Below, piece after piece: positions 44,124 through 56,133 of a stretch of 64,000 nucleotides of DNA. The notes beneath the pieces were generated by a model. The model saw only the letters and a program-made list of their open reading frames with translations. It had not been told where the DNA came from and ran no database searches. The translations under genes were made by a program, and so were the position numbers. How positions within the stretch are numbered: the first letter of the stretch is position 1; the number at the start of each line of letters is the position of its first letter. Source of the stretch: Mycogone perniciosa. Its lineage: Eukaryota > Ascomycota > Sordariomycetes > Hypocreales > Hypocreaceae. Location: assembly GCA_025331125.1 (NCBI GenBank), contig JAOALB010000022.1:62001-126000 (forward strand). Reading direction: 5' to 3'.

Positions 44124-47068
44124 ATGGCGTCCAAGCGGAAGGCGTCTGCGATGAATGCGGCCGCCACAGACGAGCCAGTAGATCCCTCAGACGAGCTCAT
44201 GTTCCTCTGTCTCGGAGGTGGCAACGAAGTCGGACGATCATGCCATATTGTCCAATACAAGGGCAAGACTGTGATGGTGAGCAGACGCGGAACATTCTCC
44301 CCTGTATCCAGCCTCACTAACCGCTGTCGTTGTAGCTCGATGCTGGTCAACATCCTGCATATGACGGTCTTGCTGCGCTACCCTTCTATGATGATTTTGA
44401 CCTGAGCACTGTAGATGTGCTTCTCATCAGCCAGTAAGCGAAACCCCCATACACGTCCCCCGTCGACGCAGGCAGGGCGAAGGACAAGCTGGTGTTGTTG
44501 AGGAAGGGATGGACATTTTTCGCCCCGTGCTTCCAATGCTTGCGCTCTGATTTGATATCTCTCTCTGTGTCTCGACCTGCCGCTTTCTGTCTGTCCTCCT
44601 GTATACCAGAATGAATACAATACGTTCTTCGCCTGTTCCTACTGCCCGAGACCCTGCCTATTATCCGTGATGTCGGCCATGCAACCTCCCACTCTTCCAG
44701 ACAACAACAACAGCAACCCGTAAGACTCAAATCACTAATCAACCTGTGCGATAGTTTTCACATTGATCATGCGGCTTCATTGCCGTACGTCCTGGCAAAG
44801 ACCAACTTCAGGGGGCGTGTGTTCATGACACATCCAACAAAAGCCATCTACAAGTGGCTTATCCAGGACAGTGTTCGAGTAGGAAACACGGCTTCAAACT
44901 CGGCCACGCAGCTCTATACCGAGCAAGACCATCTAAACACATTTCCTCAAATTGAAGCCATCGACTACCACACTACGCACACCATCTCATCTATCCGAAT
45001 CACTCCTTACCCTGCCGGCCATGTGCTTGGAGCAGCCATGTTCCTCATCGAGATTGCTGGTCTCAACATCTTCTTCACCGGCGACTATTCCCGTGAGCAA
45101 GATAGACATCTTGTTTCCGCAGAGATCCCCAAGGGAGTCAAGATTGATGTTCTCATCACCGAATCTACCTACGGTATCGCATCCCACGTCCCGCGTCTGG
45201 AGCGTGAGCAAGCCCTCATGAAATCCATCACCAGCATTCTCAACAGAGGAGGGCGTGCTCTTCTGCCAGTGTTTGCTTTAGGACGAGCCCAAGAACTACT
45301 CCTGATTTTGGATGAATACTGGGGCAAACACCCCGAGTTTCAGAGGTTCCCCATCTACTATGCCAGTAACCTGGCTAGAAAGTGTATGGTCATCTACCAG
45401 ACCTATGTTGGCGCCATGAACGATAACATCAAGCGACTCTTCCGGGAGCGCATGGCTGAGGCAGAAGCCAGTGGGGATGGAGCCGGCAAGGGCGGACCCT
45501 GGGACTTCAAGTACATCCGATCCCTCAAGAATCTCGACCGCTTCGACGATGTAGGCGGCTGCGTCATGTTGGCTAGTCCTGGTATGCTCCAGAATGGTGT
45601 CAGCCGAGAGCTCTTCGAGCGATGGGCGCCTAGTGAGAAGAATGGTGTCATTATCACTGGTTATAGTGTCGAAGGAACTATGGCAAGACAAATCATGCAA
45701 GAGCCAGACCAAATTCAGGCTGTCATGTCCCGAAGCATCGCTGGTGCTCGACGGGGGCCAGGGGCCGATTCTGAGAAGGTCCTCATCCCTCGGCGGTGCA
45801 GTGTCCAAGAATACTCCTTTGCAGCTCATGTCGATGGAGTAGAGAACCGCGAGTTTATCGAGGAAGTCAGCGCGCCTGTTGTGGTATGTGTTTTCAATCT
45901 TTCGTGTACATGTATTTGGAACCTGACAACTGACACGCTATTCTAGATCCTTGTCCACGGCGAACAGCATAACATGATGCGTCTCAAGTCCAAGCTCCTC
46001 TCTCTCAATGCCAGCAAAGCCACCAAAGTCAAAGTCTACTCGCCCCGTAACTGCGAAGAACTGAGAATCCCGTTCAAGGCCGACAAAACCGCCAAGGTTG
46101 TAGGCAAGCTGGCTTCTATCCCGCCGCCTCAAAACGACGATGGCTCGACCGCACCGCTCGTCACCGGCGTGTTGGTCCAAAATGACTTTAAACTCTCGCT
46201 CATGGCCCCTGAAGACTTGCGCGAATACGCCGGCTTGAATACCACCACCATCACCTGCAAGCAACGCCTCACGCTCAGCGCCGCCGGCGTCGACCTCGTC
46301 CGGTGGGCTCTCGAGGGTACTTTTGGTGCCGTCGAGGAACTCCCAGAAATGCGTCGCATCAAAGACGTTATACCCAACGGCGACAACGAGGATGAGACCA
46401 TGGCTGAGGAAGCAGATGAAGAAGTAGCAGGTCTAGTAGCCGCCTACCTCGTCATGGGCTGTGTCTCCGTCCGCTACCGCACAAACGGCGAAGTCGAGCT
46501 CGAGTGGGAAGGCAACATGCTCAACGACGGCATCGCCGACTCCGTCATGGCCGTGCTCTTCTCCGTCGAAAGTTCCCCCGCTGCTGTCAAGCGCTCCTCT
46601 GCCAACAGCAAACACTCACACTCCCACTCCCACGCCGCTCAACCTGATAGCAACAACCCTCATGTCAAAAGTTCGCCGGAGGATCGTCTCGAGCGACTGA
46701 TGTGGTTCTTGGAGGCCCAATTCGGTGCTGACAATGTCAACCCCGTTGAGACGCCAAAACTACCCCCCTTGCCCAGGGAGAGCAAAGGCGATGATGATGG
46801 GGACGTCAAGTCCGAGGCTATGGACATTGACGCCGGAGAGGATAGCAAGGAGGATGATGCGCTGCTACAGGAGAGGCAGCAGAAGGAACTGGCACGGCTA
46901 CACAAGATTGGTATTCCCGTGCCGGGTATTTTGATCAAGGTGGATAAGATGACTGCTACAGTATGGCTAGAGGATCTCGAGGTGGTGTGTACCAACAAGG
47001 TATTCGCTGATCGGGTCCGGGCAGTAGTTGAAAGGGCGGTAGAAGTGACTGCTCCGCTATGGGGATAA
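44124..47068 (+). CDS. YSH1: Cleavage and polyadenylation endonuclease YSH1 (CPSF73)
   Basis: Four exons (44124-44276, 44336-44433, 44755-45883, 45947-47068) with introns of 59, 321 and 63 nt give 833 residues. The metallo-beta-lactamase motifs are intact: LCLGGGNEVG (28-37), LDAG after the first junction, HFHIDH (84-89, completed across the second intron), AGHVLGA with H173, and GDYS with D194. The beta-CASP part carries TESTYG, FALGRAQELLLILDEYW and ASPGMLQNGVSRELFERW; VILVHGE lies at the third junction. The C-terminal dimerisation part has a His/Ser run and an acidic insert. The enzyme cuts pre-mRNA before polyadenylation in the nucleus. The second intron is unusually long, but its ends and a CACTAATC branch sequence fit, and removing it restores the metal-binding motif exactly. 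Confidence 0.95.
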
Positions 47069-47261
47069 AGGAGAAAAGGGGATAATCTACCATGTACTCA
47101 GTATAGCCTCCAAGAGATACCACCGGTTTGAAATGGGACAGAATTAGCAGCACAGATGATTCGAATTGTTCTAAGATGCAAATTGATAATCATACAAACT
47201 AGCTAGGTCTACAAATGTGACAAACAAAAGACGTCTCATCTCCTCTTAATCCCTACACACA
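47069..47261. other. Short convergent 3' region
   Basis: Only 193 bp separate the stops of YSH1 and the V-ATPase subunit gene, so their 3' ends probably lie very close together. Confidence 0.5.
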
Positions 47262-50087
47262 TTATTCCAGGTAGTTGCCTAATTCATCCGACTCTTCTAA
47301 CAGTGTAGTGAACGAGAATGGCACGAAGGGCCAGCCCGCAAATTCTGCAAACTTGGAGAAGGACTCGACCCACGCCAATCTGAGAGAGTGCAACATGGCA
47401 CTGGTGCCTTCCATACAAACCAAAATGGCAATCGCTGAGATCTTGTTAGCAATTTGGTTCACCTATCAAGGGAGATGGAGGTCACGGAGTTGACTTACTA
47501 AGGAAGAACCAAAGGTAGAACCCGACGACGATCATGATGACGCCGACAACGCCTCCCTTTGTCAGACAGGGTCCGAGAGTCATGTCCCACAGGACGACAC
47601 TAAGTTGTTGATGGGCAAGCGACAAAGCCCAGAGACGCAAGTACGAGGCAGTGTGAGAAACGCAGTTCAAGCAGAATTCTGTGGAGATGGGTTAGAGCAT
47701 AATTCAATACTACACGGAGGATCACGAGGGTAGCTTACCAATAGTGTGAATGACCTGGTGGATCATGACTTCCCCAAACTCAAACTCCTCGTGGTCCTCG
47801 TCAATGTTCTGAGAAATCATAGCAACGCCCTCGCCATCCTCGTCGAAGCTATCCGCATGTCCATTGACCAAAGCCTCGTTCTCATCGTCACCATCCAGGG
47901 CACTAACACGGGAGGTTTCGCCGATACCTCGGTATCCCCTGGCACGGGCTCGATTGTGCTCCCAACGAAGGTAGAAAGGCTTGAGGAAAAGCAGAACGGG
48001 CACCTGCATAAATGCCAACAATAACAACAAGGTCTGAACAATCTCCTGTCCATTGTAAAGGCGCTCATCCAGAGTACCTGGCTGCAAGAACATGTAGATG
48101 AGCATGTTGAGAAGACCGGGCGGTGACCTGCCAACAGCATTCCAATCTACAGTCCACTTGTAAATGATGCAAACGACGAGATAGCCAAAGATAGACTGGA
48201 AAAATATCATGCCGGGGACAAAGTTGCCCCAGATGTCGATGGACTTCTTGAAGTGTCTGGCGTTGATGTACGAGAAGCAAAGCGAGTACGTCATGTGAGC
48301 CCAGCCAAGGATGATACTCATTTTCATCTTGTAGCTGTTGGAAAAGAGAAGATCGTTGTCCGTACTGTGCCATGCCCAGTCAAGACCGAACGGGTAGCGG
48401 TAACCGTGGTCGTTCAGCACGGCAGACACAGGGTCCCTCTCCTTCCAGCCATCAGGACGCTTAAACTCCCAAGCGCTGGGCCATAGAGTCATAGACTTGG
48501 AGAAGACGTCGTTGTACATCAATCCAGTGAAGATGGAGAACACAGCCATGACCAGTGCAATGTAACGGCCGTAGAAGATCATGGCAAAAAGCTCAAACTT
48601 TTCCTTCTTCAGAGACTTCTCCCAGTAAATCATGGCTAATGCGGCAGCAAGCATGATGATGGCGTGCCCAAAATCACCAAACATGACGGCGAAAAGGAAT
48701 GGGAAGGTAACAAATACAGGCATAGCCGGATTGACTTCCTGGTACGTGGCGGTACCATAGGCATTGACGATCGTCTGGAAGCCTTCGGTGAACTTGTTGG
48801 TCTTCAAGTAGGTGGGAGGTTTCTTGTTAGTTCGGATTTCGTTGACTATAGATGGGACAGAAAGGCCAGCTCGGTTGGTAACATCCTGGAGAGTGGACCG
48901 AATAAGAGACATGTCATTAGTAGGACACCAGGCCTCAGCGATGAGAGTGCGACGAGCACGGTCATAGGAGAAGAGGTTAAGCGTGCTGTACACAGCCTTC
49001 TCCTTTGCGATGATGACAGACCAAGCAGCCAGCGACTGCGAAATCTGGCTGAGCTCAGCCTCGAGTGTGGCCTGCGTGTTTCGAAGCACGTTCTGAACAT
49101 CGTCCAATCGGTTGTTGACCTCGTGGATCTGGTCACGTCGGAGGTCGCTGTTCTCGTCGACATTGTACACGTCGGCACCCATAGACTCCGAGATCTTGCG
49201 GATCTTGGCAAGAATCTCCTTGCCGTGAGCAAAGATGACAAAGACATTCTTGTGGACAGCCTCGTTGTTGGTGGGATCGATCAACGGCTCCGGAATCTCC
49301 GACTGATTCATGTACAAGTTGCCACGTAGGGTTCGCCAGAGAATACGCTCGAAGGCGGCGACGCGTTCCCTAGAAATGACACCAGCAACAAAGCCAATCT
49401 TCATGCCCGAGAAAGATCTCTCGACGTCTGGTCCAGAGCCGTGCTGCTCCACGTCGGACAGCAGAGGGGCATCGTCGTTGTCGGTTGAGGCGCGGATTTC
49501 ATCGACATTGCCGTGGGCGCGGTCAAAAAAGCTGCCGGCCTCTCGCAGCACCCAGCGCCACTCAGTGAGGTCTCCCTCGCGCTTCTTCAGGATCTCGTAG
49601 CTGTCGTTGAGAGCAGAGATGCGCTGCTCAAGTTTCTGGGATCGCTCGGCAAGCTCATCGATTTCCGACGTCGAGGGAGAGGCAAGCTTCTCGGCATCGA
49701 GGTCTAATTTTCGAAGCGGGATGCCTACCTTTTCCATTTGGGCGTAGAAGTAACCTATTGTGATGATGTTGTTAGGCGGTGTCCCTATCGGAGGGGGTCT
49801 GCATGCGACGTACGAAGCTGCCGCTCGACATTGTCAAGGCGTCGGATCTCTTGGGTAAAGGTTCGCTGAAATGCGCTGACATCCTCATTGAGCTAGACAC
49901 GATGAATTATCAGCTTTCCGACCGTGATCGATGGCGTTCATCCAAGCAAAGAGCTTACGTCGCGGAACTGGCACAATCCGAGCTCACCAAGGGCAGTGAC
50001 GACCTCTCTACCGATTTCGTTGGAGACGTACAGCTGCACCATGCTCATTTCCGCAGAGCGGAACGGGGTGTCCTTTCGTGGAGCCAT
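47262..50087 (-). CDS. VPH1: V-type proton ATPase subunit a (Vph1 type)
   Basis: Five exons (50087-49959, 49892-49814, 49754-47739, 47678-47499, 47434-47262) with introns of 66, 59, 60 and 64 nt give 858 residues. The N-terminal cytosolic half begins MAPRKDTPFRSAEMSMVQL, with GELGLCQFRD|LNEDVSAFQR across the first junction. The membrane half has MPVFVTFPFLFAVMFGDFGH and the essential arginine R756 in ASYLRLWALSLAHQQLS. The end is CMEGTSAMLHSLRLAWVESFSKF. Subunit a forms the proton half-channels of the Vo sector; in yeast Vph1 is the vacuolar form and Stv1 the Golgi one. Which form this represents is not certain, but most filamentous fungi have a single gene. An acidic loop near 690-725 precedes the third intron. 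Confidence 0.95.
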
Positions 50088-50700
50088 GGTAATGTGGTTC
50101 CGAGCACCAGGACTCGATTCAAGGGTTGTTTTGAAGCTCTTCGAGGAGCATTAAGGGAAGCCTGGCCAGCGTACGTGATGTCGCAGCCACTGTTGACGCC
50201 GGCTCCGTTGTTGTTCCGTACCTGCATTCGTCACGTGCGGGTATTGTGGGCCAATGCGACATCACACCTCAGCTGGCGGGCTTATGTCACGTCTCATGGC
50301 TGAAGGTATGAATATGAATGAGAATGAGGATATGAAAATACCAGTCTCTACTAGCAATTGCAACGCGCGAAAGAATTCTATCCATTTTTTTCAATACACT
50401 AATATGGCCGCGCAGAGACATGTCCCAGTTCGCTCAATTAAAAATGCTAAGTTAAGAACATACATAAGGTTGACATTGTTCTATGAGATCACCATGCATG
50501 ATCCGCTCCATTTGTCCAATTCGTCATTCTCGCTTTTCCTGCACCAGCCCGATTTTTATCTGTTTTCCCACCAAAGAACACTGAGAAAACGAACCCTCTT
50601 GGATATCTCACAGCCCCACAACACCATGCAAGAAAATGAGTAGAGATGCATCGTGTCGTTCGTCATAAATGGCTGGGTATCGCCGTAGTTTTCGGCGATT
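50088..50700. other. Intergenic region, promoter side of V-ATPase gene
   Basis: The 613 bp lie upstream of the V-ATPase gene and downstream of the LRR gene stop. Two CACGTG-containing or similar strings occur (GTCACGTGCGG near 50230). No supported ORF. Confidence 0.45.
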
Positions 50701-52590
50701 TCAAAGCCGCCGCCCAAACATAAAAGATCCATACATGCCTCCTACTTCGGCAATGGCAACGGGGACCTTTCTCATCCCCCAGCTCTCGGCGCCCATCTTC
50801 CACCATCTGGCGCCGTGATCTCTAGTCGAACCATCAGGGTTCCTCCGCACCAGCCAGTAACGGCTGCCGAACTCCTTGGCGGTCCAGCCAACCCGCTCAA
50901 GGTTCTTGTTCACTTTAGCAGCTCGTTCGTACGCCCGCTCCTCAATCTCGATGACGTGGAGTGGAGCTGAAGCAGGAGCCAGCAGTGCGCTGGCGCTGCC
51001 GATAATCGTATCAATATCACAGATATCGAGGTACTTTAAGTTATGAGGAAGTGCTTCCTGGCCTTCGTAGAACAATCGGTGAATATCTGTCATGCTCAAG
51101 CCGCGGCCAACAGCAAGTTCCTCCAAAGTCTGGGATAGCCGGGCTAACTGTGGAATATGCGATGCCTCCATTCGACTGCCTCTTAGACTGAGGGAGCGCA
51201 AAGTTTGAGGAAGTTTTGGTAAAAGCTCATCCACATCCGTCTTGCCAAGCAAAAGATGGTTGGTGGCGTCAGTGGCGAGGCTGAGGAACACCAAAGACTG
51301 TGCTGCGGGATGAGACGAAATGAACTGGATCACAGCCTCAGCTGAAAGCTCCTTGCACTTGGCAAGATTCAGATGAGTGAGCCTGGCCGTCTCCGGGATC
51401 GACATCAGAGCCTTGTCTGTAACGCGTGTTGCTGAAAGGTCTAGGTGCGTTAGTCTCGGTAGCCGTGGTAATATCGTCTCAAAGACAGTGGACGGTAGGC
51501 TTAGGCACTTGTGGAAAGAGAGCTTGCGGATCGAGAGCATCTCAGGCCAGGGATCTTCCATGATCGCCATGAAGGAGTTCTTGAATTTCACAGAGAAACA
51601 GCCGCAGAAGTCCAGCGCTTGGAGCTCGGGCGACGCAAAGAAGAGTCTCCTCAGCACATCTGGGTTAAGATCCTCGTCGATGTACTCCTGAGCAAGGAAC
51701 TCCTGGAGATACGGGGTCAGCTCCAAGCATTGGGTGAGAGTCTCGGAGGTGAGATTCCGAGTCTGAGCCCTCTCGCTAGCGGTGCTGAAGATCATTGAGG
51801 GGTTGAAGTGGCTAAAGTCCAGACGCCGTACAATTGTCGCCAGAGAAGGGTACTTGGTGATAGTAGCCAGGAACTTGCGGAAAATTCGTGAGTGAGGGAT
51901 GGTGATGTGTCGATAGAGAGTAGTGAGAGTGGCTGCGTGAAGAGATCGAGACGTCAGGAGCAGAGACATCAAGTCGGCGTTGCGAGTGGTCAATCCGTTT
52001 GGAGGGACTTCAACCACTAAAAGATCAATGATGGCACCTAGACAATCAACACCTGTTAGACTATCTATTCCTGCCGCAGCCATGAATGATAACTTACCCA
52101 GCACTTCGCTTGGTAGCCTCTCTAGAGGCGAGTCAGTGGTTGCGTATGCCTCTGGGATCTTCTTGGGGGCAGGCGCTGGTGCATCCCACGTCATATGTAA
52201 CTTGTGAAGATCATCACAACTCCGACTCGCCTGCTTGCCCTTGATAGGAATCTCCCTCCATCCCTTGAATCCGTCTGCAGGATACCAAAATCCATGGAGC
52301 TTGCTGTGAGGCCGGGTCAGAGGCGGTTGGAAAGTAGGCTGGGGGAGCTCAGCCACTGGCGAGTCATCGAAGACTTCCTCCGGGGCCTCGGTGTATGAGG
52401 AGATCTTGGATCGGGTGAAGGTCTGGGCGAAGCCATCGTCGTTTTCTCGCACAGAGGAGAAGGATGATCGCGAAGCAGTCTCAGAAGTAGGAGAGACTGC
52501 ACCCGCCATCATGGCGCCCTTGATCGGAGTGTTCGAGCCGAAATCGAACACGGGAGCCTGACGGCGCTCGACGCGGTTGGTTACAGCCAT
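50701..52590 (-). CDS. F-box-like, leucine-rich repeat protein
   Basis: Two exons (52590-52098, 52037-50701) joined over a 60-nt intron give 609 residues. A disordered Ser/Pro-rich start is followed by an F-box-like segment, ERLPSEVLG|AIIDLLVVEVPP and LLLTSRSLHAATLTTLYRHI (about 155-210). A series of leucine-rich repeats covers about 215-540 (LQALDFCGC, IRKLSFHKC, LTHLDLSATRVTDKAL, LTHLNLAKCKELS, LRSLSLRGSRM, LKYLDICDIDT). The end has KEFGSRYWLVRRNPDGST. Such proteins usually recruit substrates to SCF ubiquitin ligases; the target is unknown and the F-box call is moderate. The intron has consensus ends (GTAAGT, CTAG) and CTAAC, but is in frame without a stop. An ATG at 52707 would add 39 residues; I prefer 52590 because the extra stretch looks like leader sequence. 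Confidence 0.75.
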   Translation of the reverse strand: MAVTNRVERRQAPVFDFGSNTPIKGAMMAGAVSPTSETASRSSFSSVRENDDGFAQTFTRSKISSYTEAPEEVFDDSPVAELPQPTFQPPLTRPHSKLHGFWYPADGFKGWREIPIKGKQASRSCDDLHKLHMTWDAPAPAPKKIPEAYATTDSPLERLPSEVLGKLSFMAAAGIDSLTGVDCLGAIIDLLVVEVPPNGLTTRNADLMSLLLTSRSLHAATLTTLYRHITIPHSRIFRKFLATITKYPSLATIVRRLDFSHFNPSMIFSTASERAQTRNLTSETLTQCLELTPYLQEFLAQEYIDEDLNPDVLRRLFFASPELQALDFCGCFSVKFKNSFMAIMEDPWPEMLSIRKLSFHKCLSLPSTVFETILPRLPRLTHLDLSATRVTDKALMSIPETARLTHLNLAKCKELSAEAVIQFISSHPAAQSLVFLSLATDATNHLLLGKTDVDELLPKLPQTLRSLSLRGSRMEASHIPQLARLSQTLEELAVGRGLSMTDIHRLFYEGQEALPHNLKYLDICDIDTIIGSASALLAPASAPLHVIEIEERAYERAAKVNKNLERVGWTAKEFGSRYWLVRRNPDGSTRDHGARWWKMGAESWGMRKVPVAIAEVGGMYGSFMFGRRL

Positions 52591-52860
52591 ATATAAGACT
52601 ATGATTGGGTCGAAGTTGGGGATGAGGTGGTGCTGAGCTAATCGCAGTGACTTGGCCTTGTAAGTGGAGAGACTGGAGTTTCTCCGAGGATGTTGGCGGT
52701 GATGCAAGAGTGTTATTTAGAGGGGCAGGAAAAGGCAGGTGGCCGCCTCGTTTTTGGGTATCCCTCTTTTTTTTTCTCCCCTTTCCTTGGCGAATAAATA
52801 GCCTCGAACAACTCAAAAAAAACCAATAGACAACAGCCAGCTGGAAGTGTGGAGTGATAT

Positions 52861-52885
52861 GATGGATGGATGGATGGATGGATGG
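52861..52885. repeat. (GATG)6 microsatellite
   Basis: Six perfect tetranucleotide units about 270 bp upstream of the LRR gene start codon. Confidence 0.9.
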
Positions 52886-53570
52886 CCTGGGCTAGACCGG
52901 GCTGGAAGTGGGAATTGGGGTGGTGTGCTAATGTACGAGTATGTACAATATAGTATGGAGAGTTATTATAGTTCCTCAAGCCCTCGTCTGCACGAAATGG
53001 AGGAGGAGACGCAGCTTGCAGATATGGAGGAGCATCGTGAGAACAGAGGAGGGCTCGGTGGCGGTTTCGTGGTGTTGGGGTCTTCTTATGTATACATGTA
53101 AGTCGAGGTTGTCGGGCCTGACCAGGGGGGGGGCGTTCAAGGGGGCGTCTACGGACGACGCTGCGGTGCCGGGGGGTGTGGGCGGAAGATGTCTGTGCCA
53201 AGGTGGCCCAGGTGGATGGTTTTTGAGTGCAGCGCTGAACGCACCACCTAACACTATCACTAACACCACCACTAACACGTACCCTACAGGGCTCGAGGGC
53301 TCCCAGCATCGGCGCTTCGGGGCGGCAACGTGCGACCACACGGCGCCCCATTAGCTCAGAGCACGTCTGGATTGTGTAATGGAAACCCACGACTGGATGC
53401 TTCTGCTCATCAGGTGAGCAGCGCTCTCCGCGCGAGCACGCGCCATTCCGAGCCAGTTGTTCGTATGTACGGGCTCATCATATTATGTGCGAGCCTGTGA
53501 GACTGCGAGATCGGGGGACGCCTTTTTGCTGCGTAGTAATATCTGTTTGTGTGCGAGACGGGACAGACCC

Positions 53571-53593
53571 CAATCGCCAATCGCCAATCGCCA
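53571..53593. repeat. Three tandem CAATCGC heptamers
   Basis: Three perfect 7-nt units. A closely related CAATCTC array occurs at 62293-62314. Confidence 0.8.
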
Positions 53594-55386
53594 AGAGTTT
53601 CTTTTTACGTGCTGCTGCATCCAACACCCAATTGTCTGATCCTATCTGCGCTCTTTGCCTCTCCCATCCGATCCCTGGGCCACTGGGCGCCGGAGTTTGT
53701 GATGCGGCGCTCGCGGGAGGCGCATTCATGCATGTAAAAGTGCCGTAATAGAAATTCCCACTTGGGCAAAGCACGGCTTTTTTCTCCCCATCACTTGATT
53801 TGATTTTTTCGTTCCACCCGCTTCCTTTTTTTCTTTTTGCCTTCCGTTTTAAATTTTCGTCTAATATAGGGGTCCAGTTTAACGTTACTCGCCATCTGTC
53901 CGCGTGACCCATTATTTGCCTTTTGTCGTGTTGTCATCGCTCATCATCCCCTTTGCCCAGCCTGCTGGGAGAGACCTGCATTTTGATGGGACAGGCCACC
54001 CTGCTTAGGTCGTATTATGTATTAATACGACTCCTAGCATTGCTCGGACTACTCCGTAGTTGTCTTGCGTGATCGTAGGACTCGTATGTTCATCGAATGC
54101 GGAGAGAAGAGAGCCAAGAAGTCTCCCTTATGATTTGTCTCGTTGTCTCCCTCGCCCACTCACGCACTCACAACATACGTTCGCACCACATGAAATCAGG
54201 GAGTAGCACGGCACGAACCCCATTGTTCGTGTCACGACAAGTCTGTCGATAACTCCTTGCACAATAATACTATTACACCGTACACGTTGCACGAACCATG
54301 CCTCGTCACCAGATCAGTCACGAGGCCAAACGGGCACGTCAAACTTCGGTCTCAGCCTCCCAGGCCCGGGGGGCCGGACTGAAGCTATTACCCCATACTT
54401 CGTACATGGGGTACAGATTAATACTGCCTACGACTAGTTCGAATCCGCAAAATGAGCAAACAAAGCCGTTCCCATTAGCAGCCCGATGAGCGGACCATTG
54501 AATGATTTTTTTATGAAACAACACACCCAAACAATATAGCAGTAGTGCTTCGTACTTTGATTTCTTTTACGTTACCCATACGCGTATGTACCTATATGAA
54601 CCGAAGCCAGCCGCCGTGTGTGGATACAATTCGGCGCCGATCTACCACTAGTGATTCTCCGCGAGTCCAGGCGATGGTAAAGTTCCCTACTCTGTACGAA
54701 GTAGATTCACCAGAAAACCCCATTGCTTCCTCCGGAACGCACGATGTCTCGAAGAAATAAAATCAAGCCACTACAACCAATTGTGCCGGCACCCTGGTAG
54801 GTAGATCTTGGCTCTCCTCCCTTCGCACATGCAGCGGAGAAACCTGGCCAGTTCAATTCGGCCATTTAGACAAGCATATTTTAACTATGGACTACGCTGA
54901 GACGGACTCGTGCCAGTGCCGCTTTAACATTAGCCCTTGTCTTAGCAGGCCTCTCCGCCCACACCGCTCGGTCAGGTCACGTTGTCCAGGCACAGACCGT
55001 TCGTCCCCGTGAGAATGTTGTTATTACTTCATACGAGAATTAAGATAACAAACAGCTAGGCGATTTTGTCTAGAAAGTCAGCACTCCTTGCGTACGAGTA
55101 TATCATGCTCGTGATGATTGGACTTTTGGTCAAGGAGATTAGTGGTCGGTGAGGGATCCAACCAAAGCCACATTGGGAATACCCTTGCACAAAACCCAAA
55201 AACGTCTATGTGTATTGCAATAGGTATCCTTGAACGCCGTAACGATCAACGCTGACGAGTCGATGGACAAGAGCCGTGAACCGCCTCCAAATGCCGACTC
55301 TGCATCCTGAGACCATCCCAAGAAAGCCAGCCTCGTCGTAACAAAAGTCATTAATTTGGCCAACCACGTCCCCTCCTTTTTCATCT

Positions 55387-56133
55387 TCATTCCATGTCCA
55401 CATCCTCGTCCTCGTCGTCCTCGACCGTCTGGTCCATGATCTCGTCCACACCACCATCCACCCGCACCTTGAGCCTCCTCGTCTCTCCACCAAACGCCTT
55501 GGTTTGGTTCTTGCGCGTAGCCAGCAAGTCCTCTTCGGCCTCGACATCCTCTCCCTGTGCCGCCAGTTCTGCCAGCCGCTTCTTCTCGCTGCCGCGCAGC
55601 CGGGGCAGCAGGTGCTCGTTCTCGGCAACCAACTTGCGCGCCACCGCCAGCTCCCGCTCGCGCTTGCCAGACATGCGCTTCTTGTAAAAGACACGCTCGC
55701 GCCGGGCCCGGATCTCGCTGATGCGCTTCATGGCTGCCAATGTCTTGTCCACCAGGTCGCGGTCGTAGCGGACGGGCTCGTTGCGCCGCACGCCGAACTG
55801 CAATGTGCTGTCGACGACCATCTCTTTGCCGGCGTTGCGGCGGTAGGCCTTGGTCCACTTCAGCTTGCGGGGGTTACGCTTCATCTTATAGTTGCGGTTG
55901 CATTTTGACCGGCAGAATCGGAATGCCTTGCCTGTAGAAGTGCCTTTTGTTTAGCATTGTGTCGTGGTAGAGATTGGGCTGCAAGTTTTCACACATACCG
56001 TCATTTCTCACAAAGGTAATGCCCTTGGAGGGATAGGCCGGGCGGCCACAGAAACTGCAATCGTCAATCCTGTATGTATACCGTTAGTAAGATGAAACGA
56101 TGTGATTGCCAGCATCTTGAAGACATACCGCAT
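55387..56133 (-). CDS. RLP24: Ribosome biogenesis protein RLP24
   Basis: Three exons (56133-56129, 56069-55999, 55931-55387) with introns of 59 and 67 nt give 206 residues. The L24e-type zinc site is C6, C9, C32 and C36 (DDCSFCGRPAYPSKG and FRFCRSKCNRNYKMKRNPRK), with the Gly codon of NDG split by the second intron. The longer tail, with RRNAGKEMVVDSTLQFGVRRNEP and an acidic end DDEDEDVDME, distinguishes RLP24 from ribosomal protein L24. RLP24 occupies the L24 site on pre-60S particles and is removed by the AAA ATPase Drg1 in the cytoplasm. The first coding exon is only five bases, ATGCG; this start is chosen because the split Arg codon gives MRIDDC, as the family requires. Confidence 0.93.

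Larger units (their letters stand above)
52591..55386. other. Intergenic region with simple repeats
   Basis: The 2.8 kb contain the LRR gene promoter, a GATG repeat, a guanine tract near 53122-53133, a CAATCGC repeat and scattered half sites (54045-54056, 54390, 54545, 54695, 55093). ORFs of up to 225 codons are low-complexity or featureless. Confidence 0.5.

Noticed and set aside
44610..44719. Possible poison exon inside YSH1 intron 2
   Set aside because: It has a plausible acceptor and a GTAAGA donor and would bring an early stop, but the downstream intron would be only 35 nt, too short for efficient splicing.
52713..53390. 225-codon open frame on the minus strand upstream of the LRR gene
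   Set aside because: It translates simple repeats and leader-like sequence, with many Pro, His and Ser and no domain; it is more likely promoter and 5' UTR.
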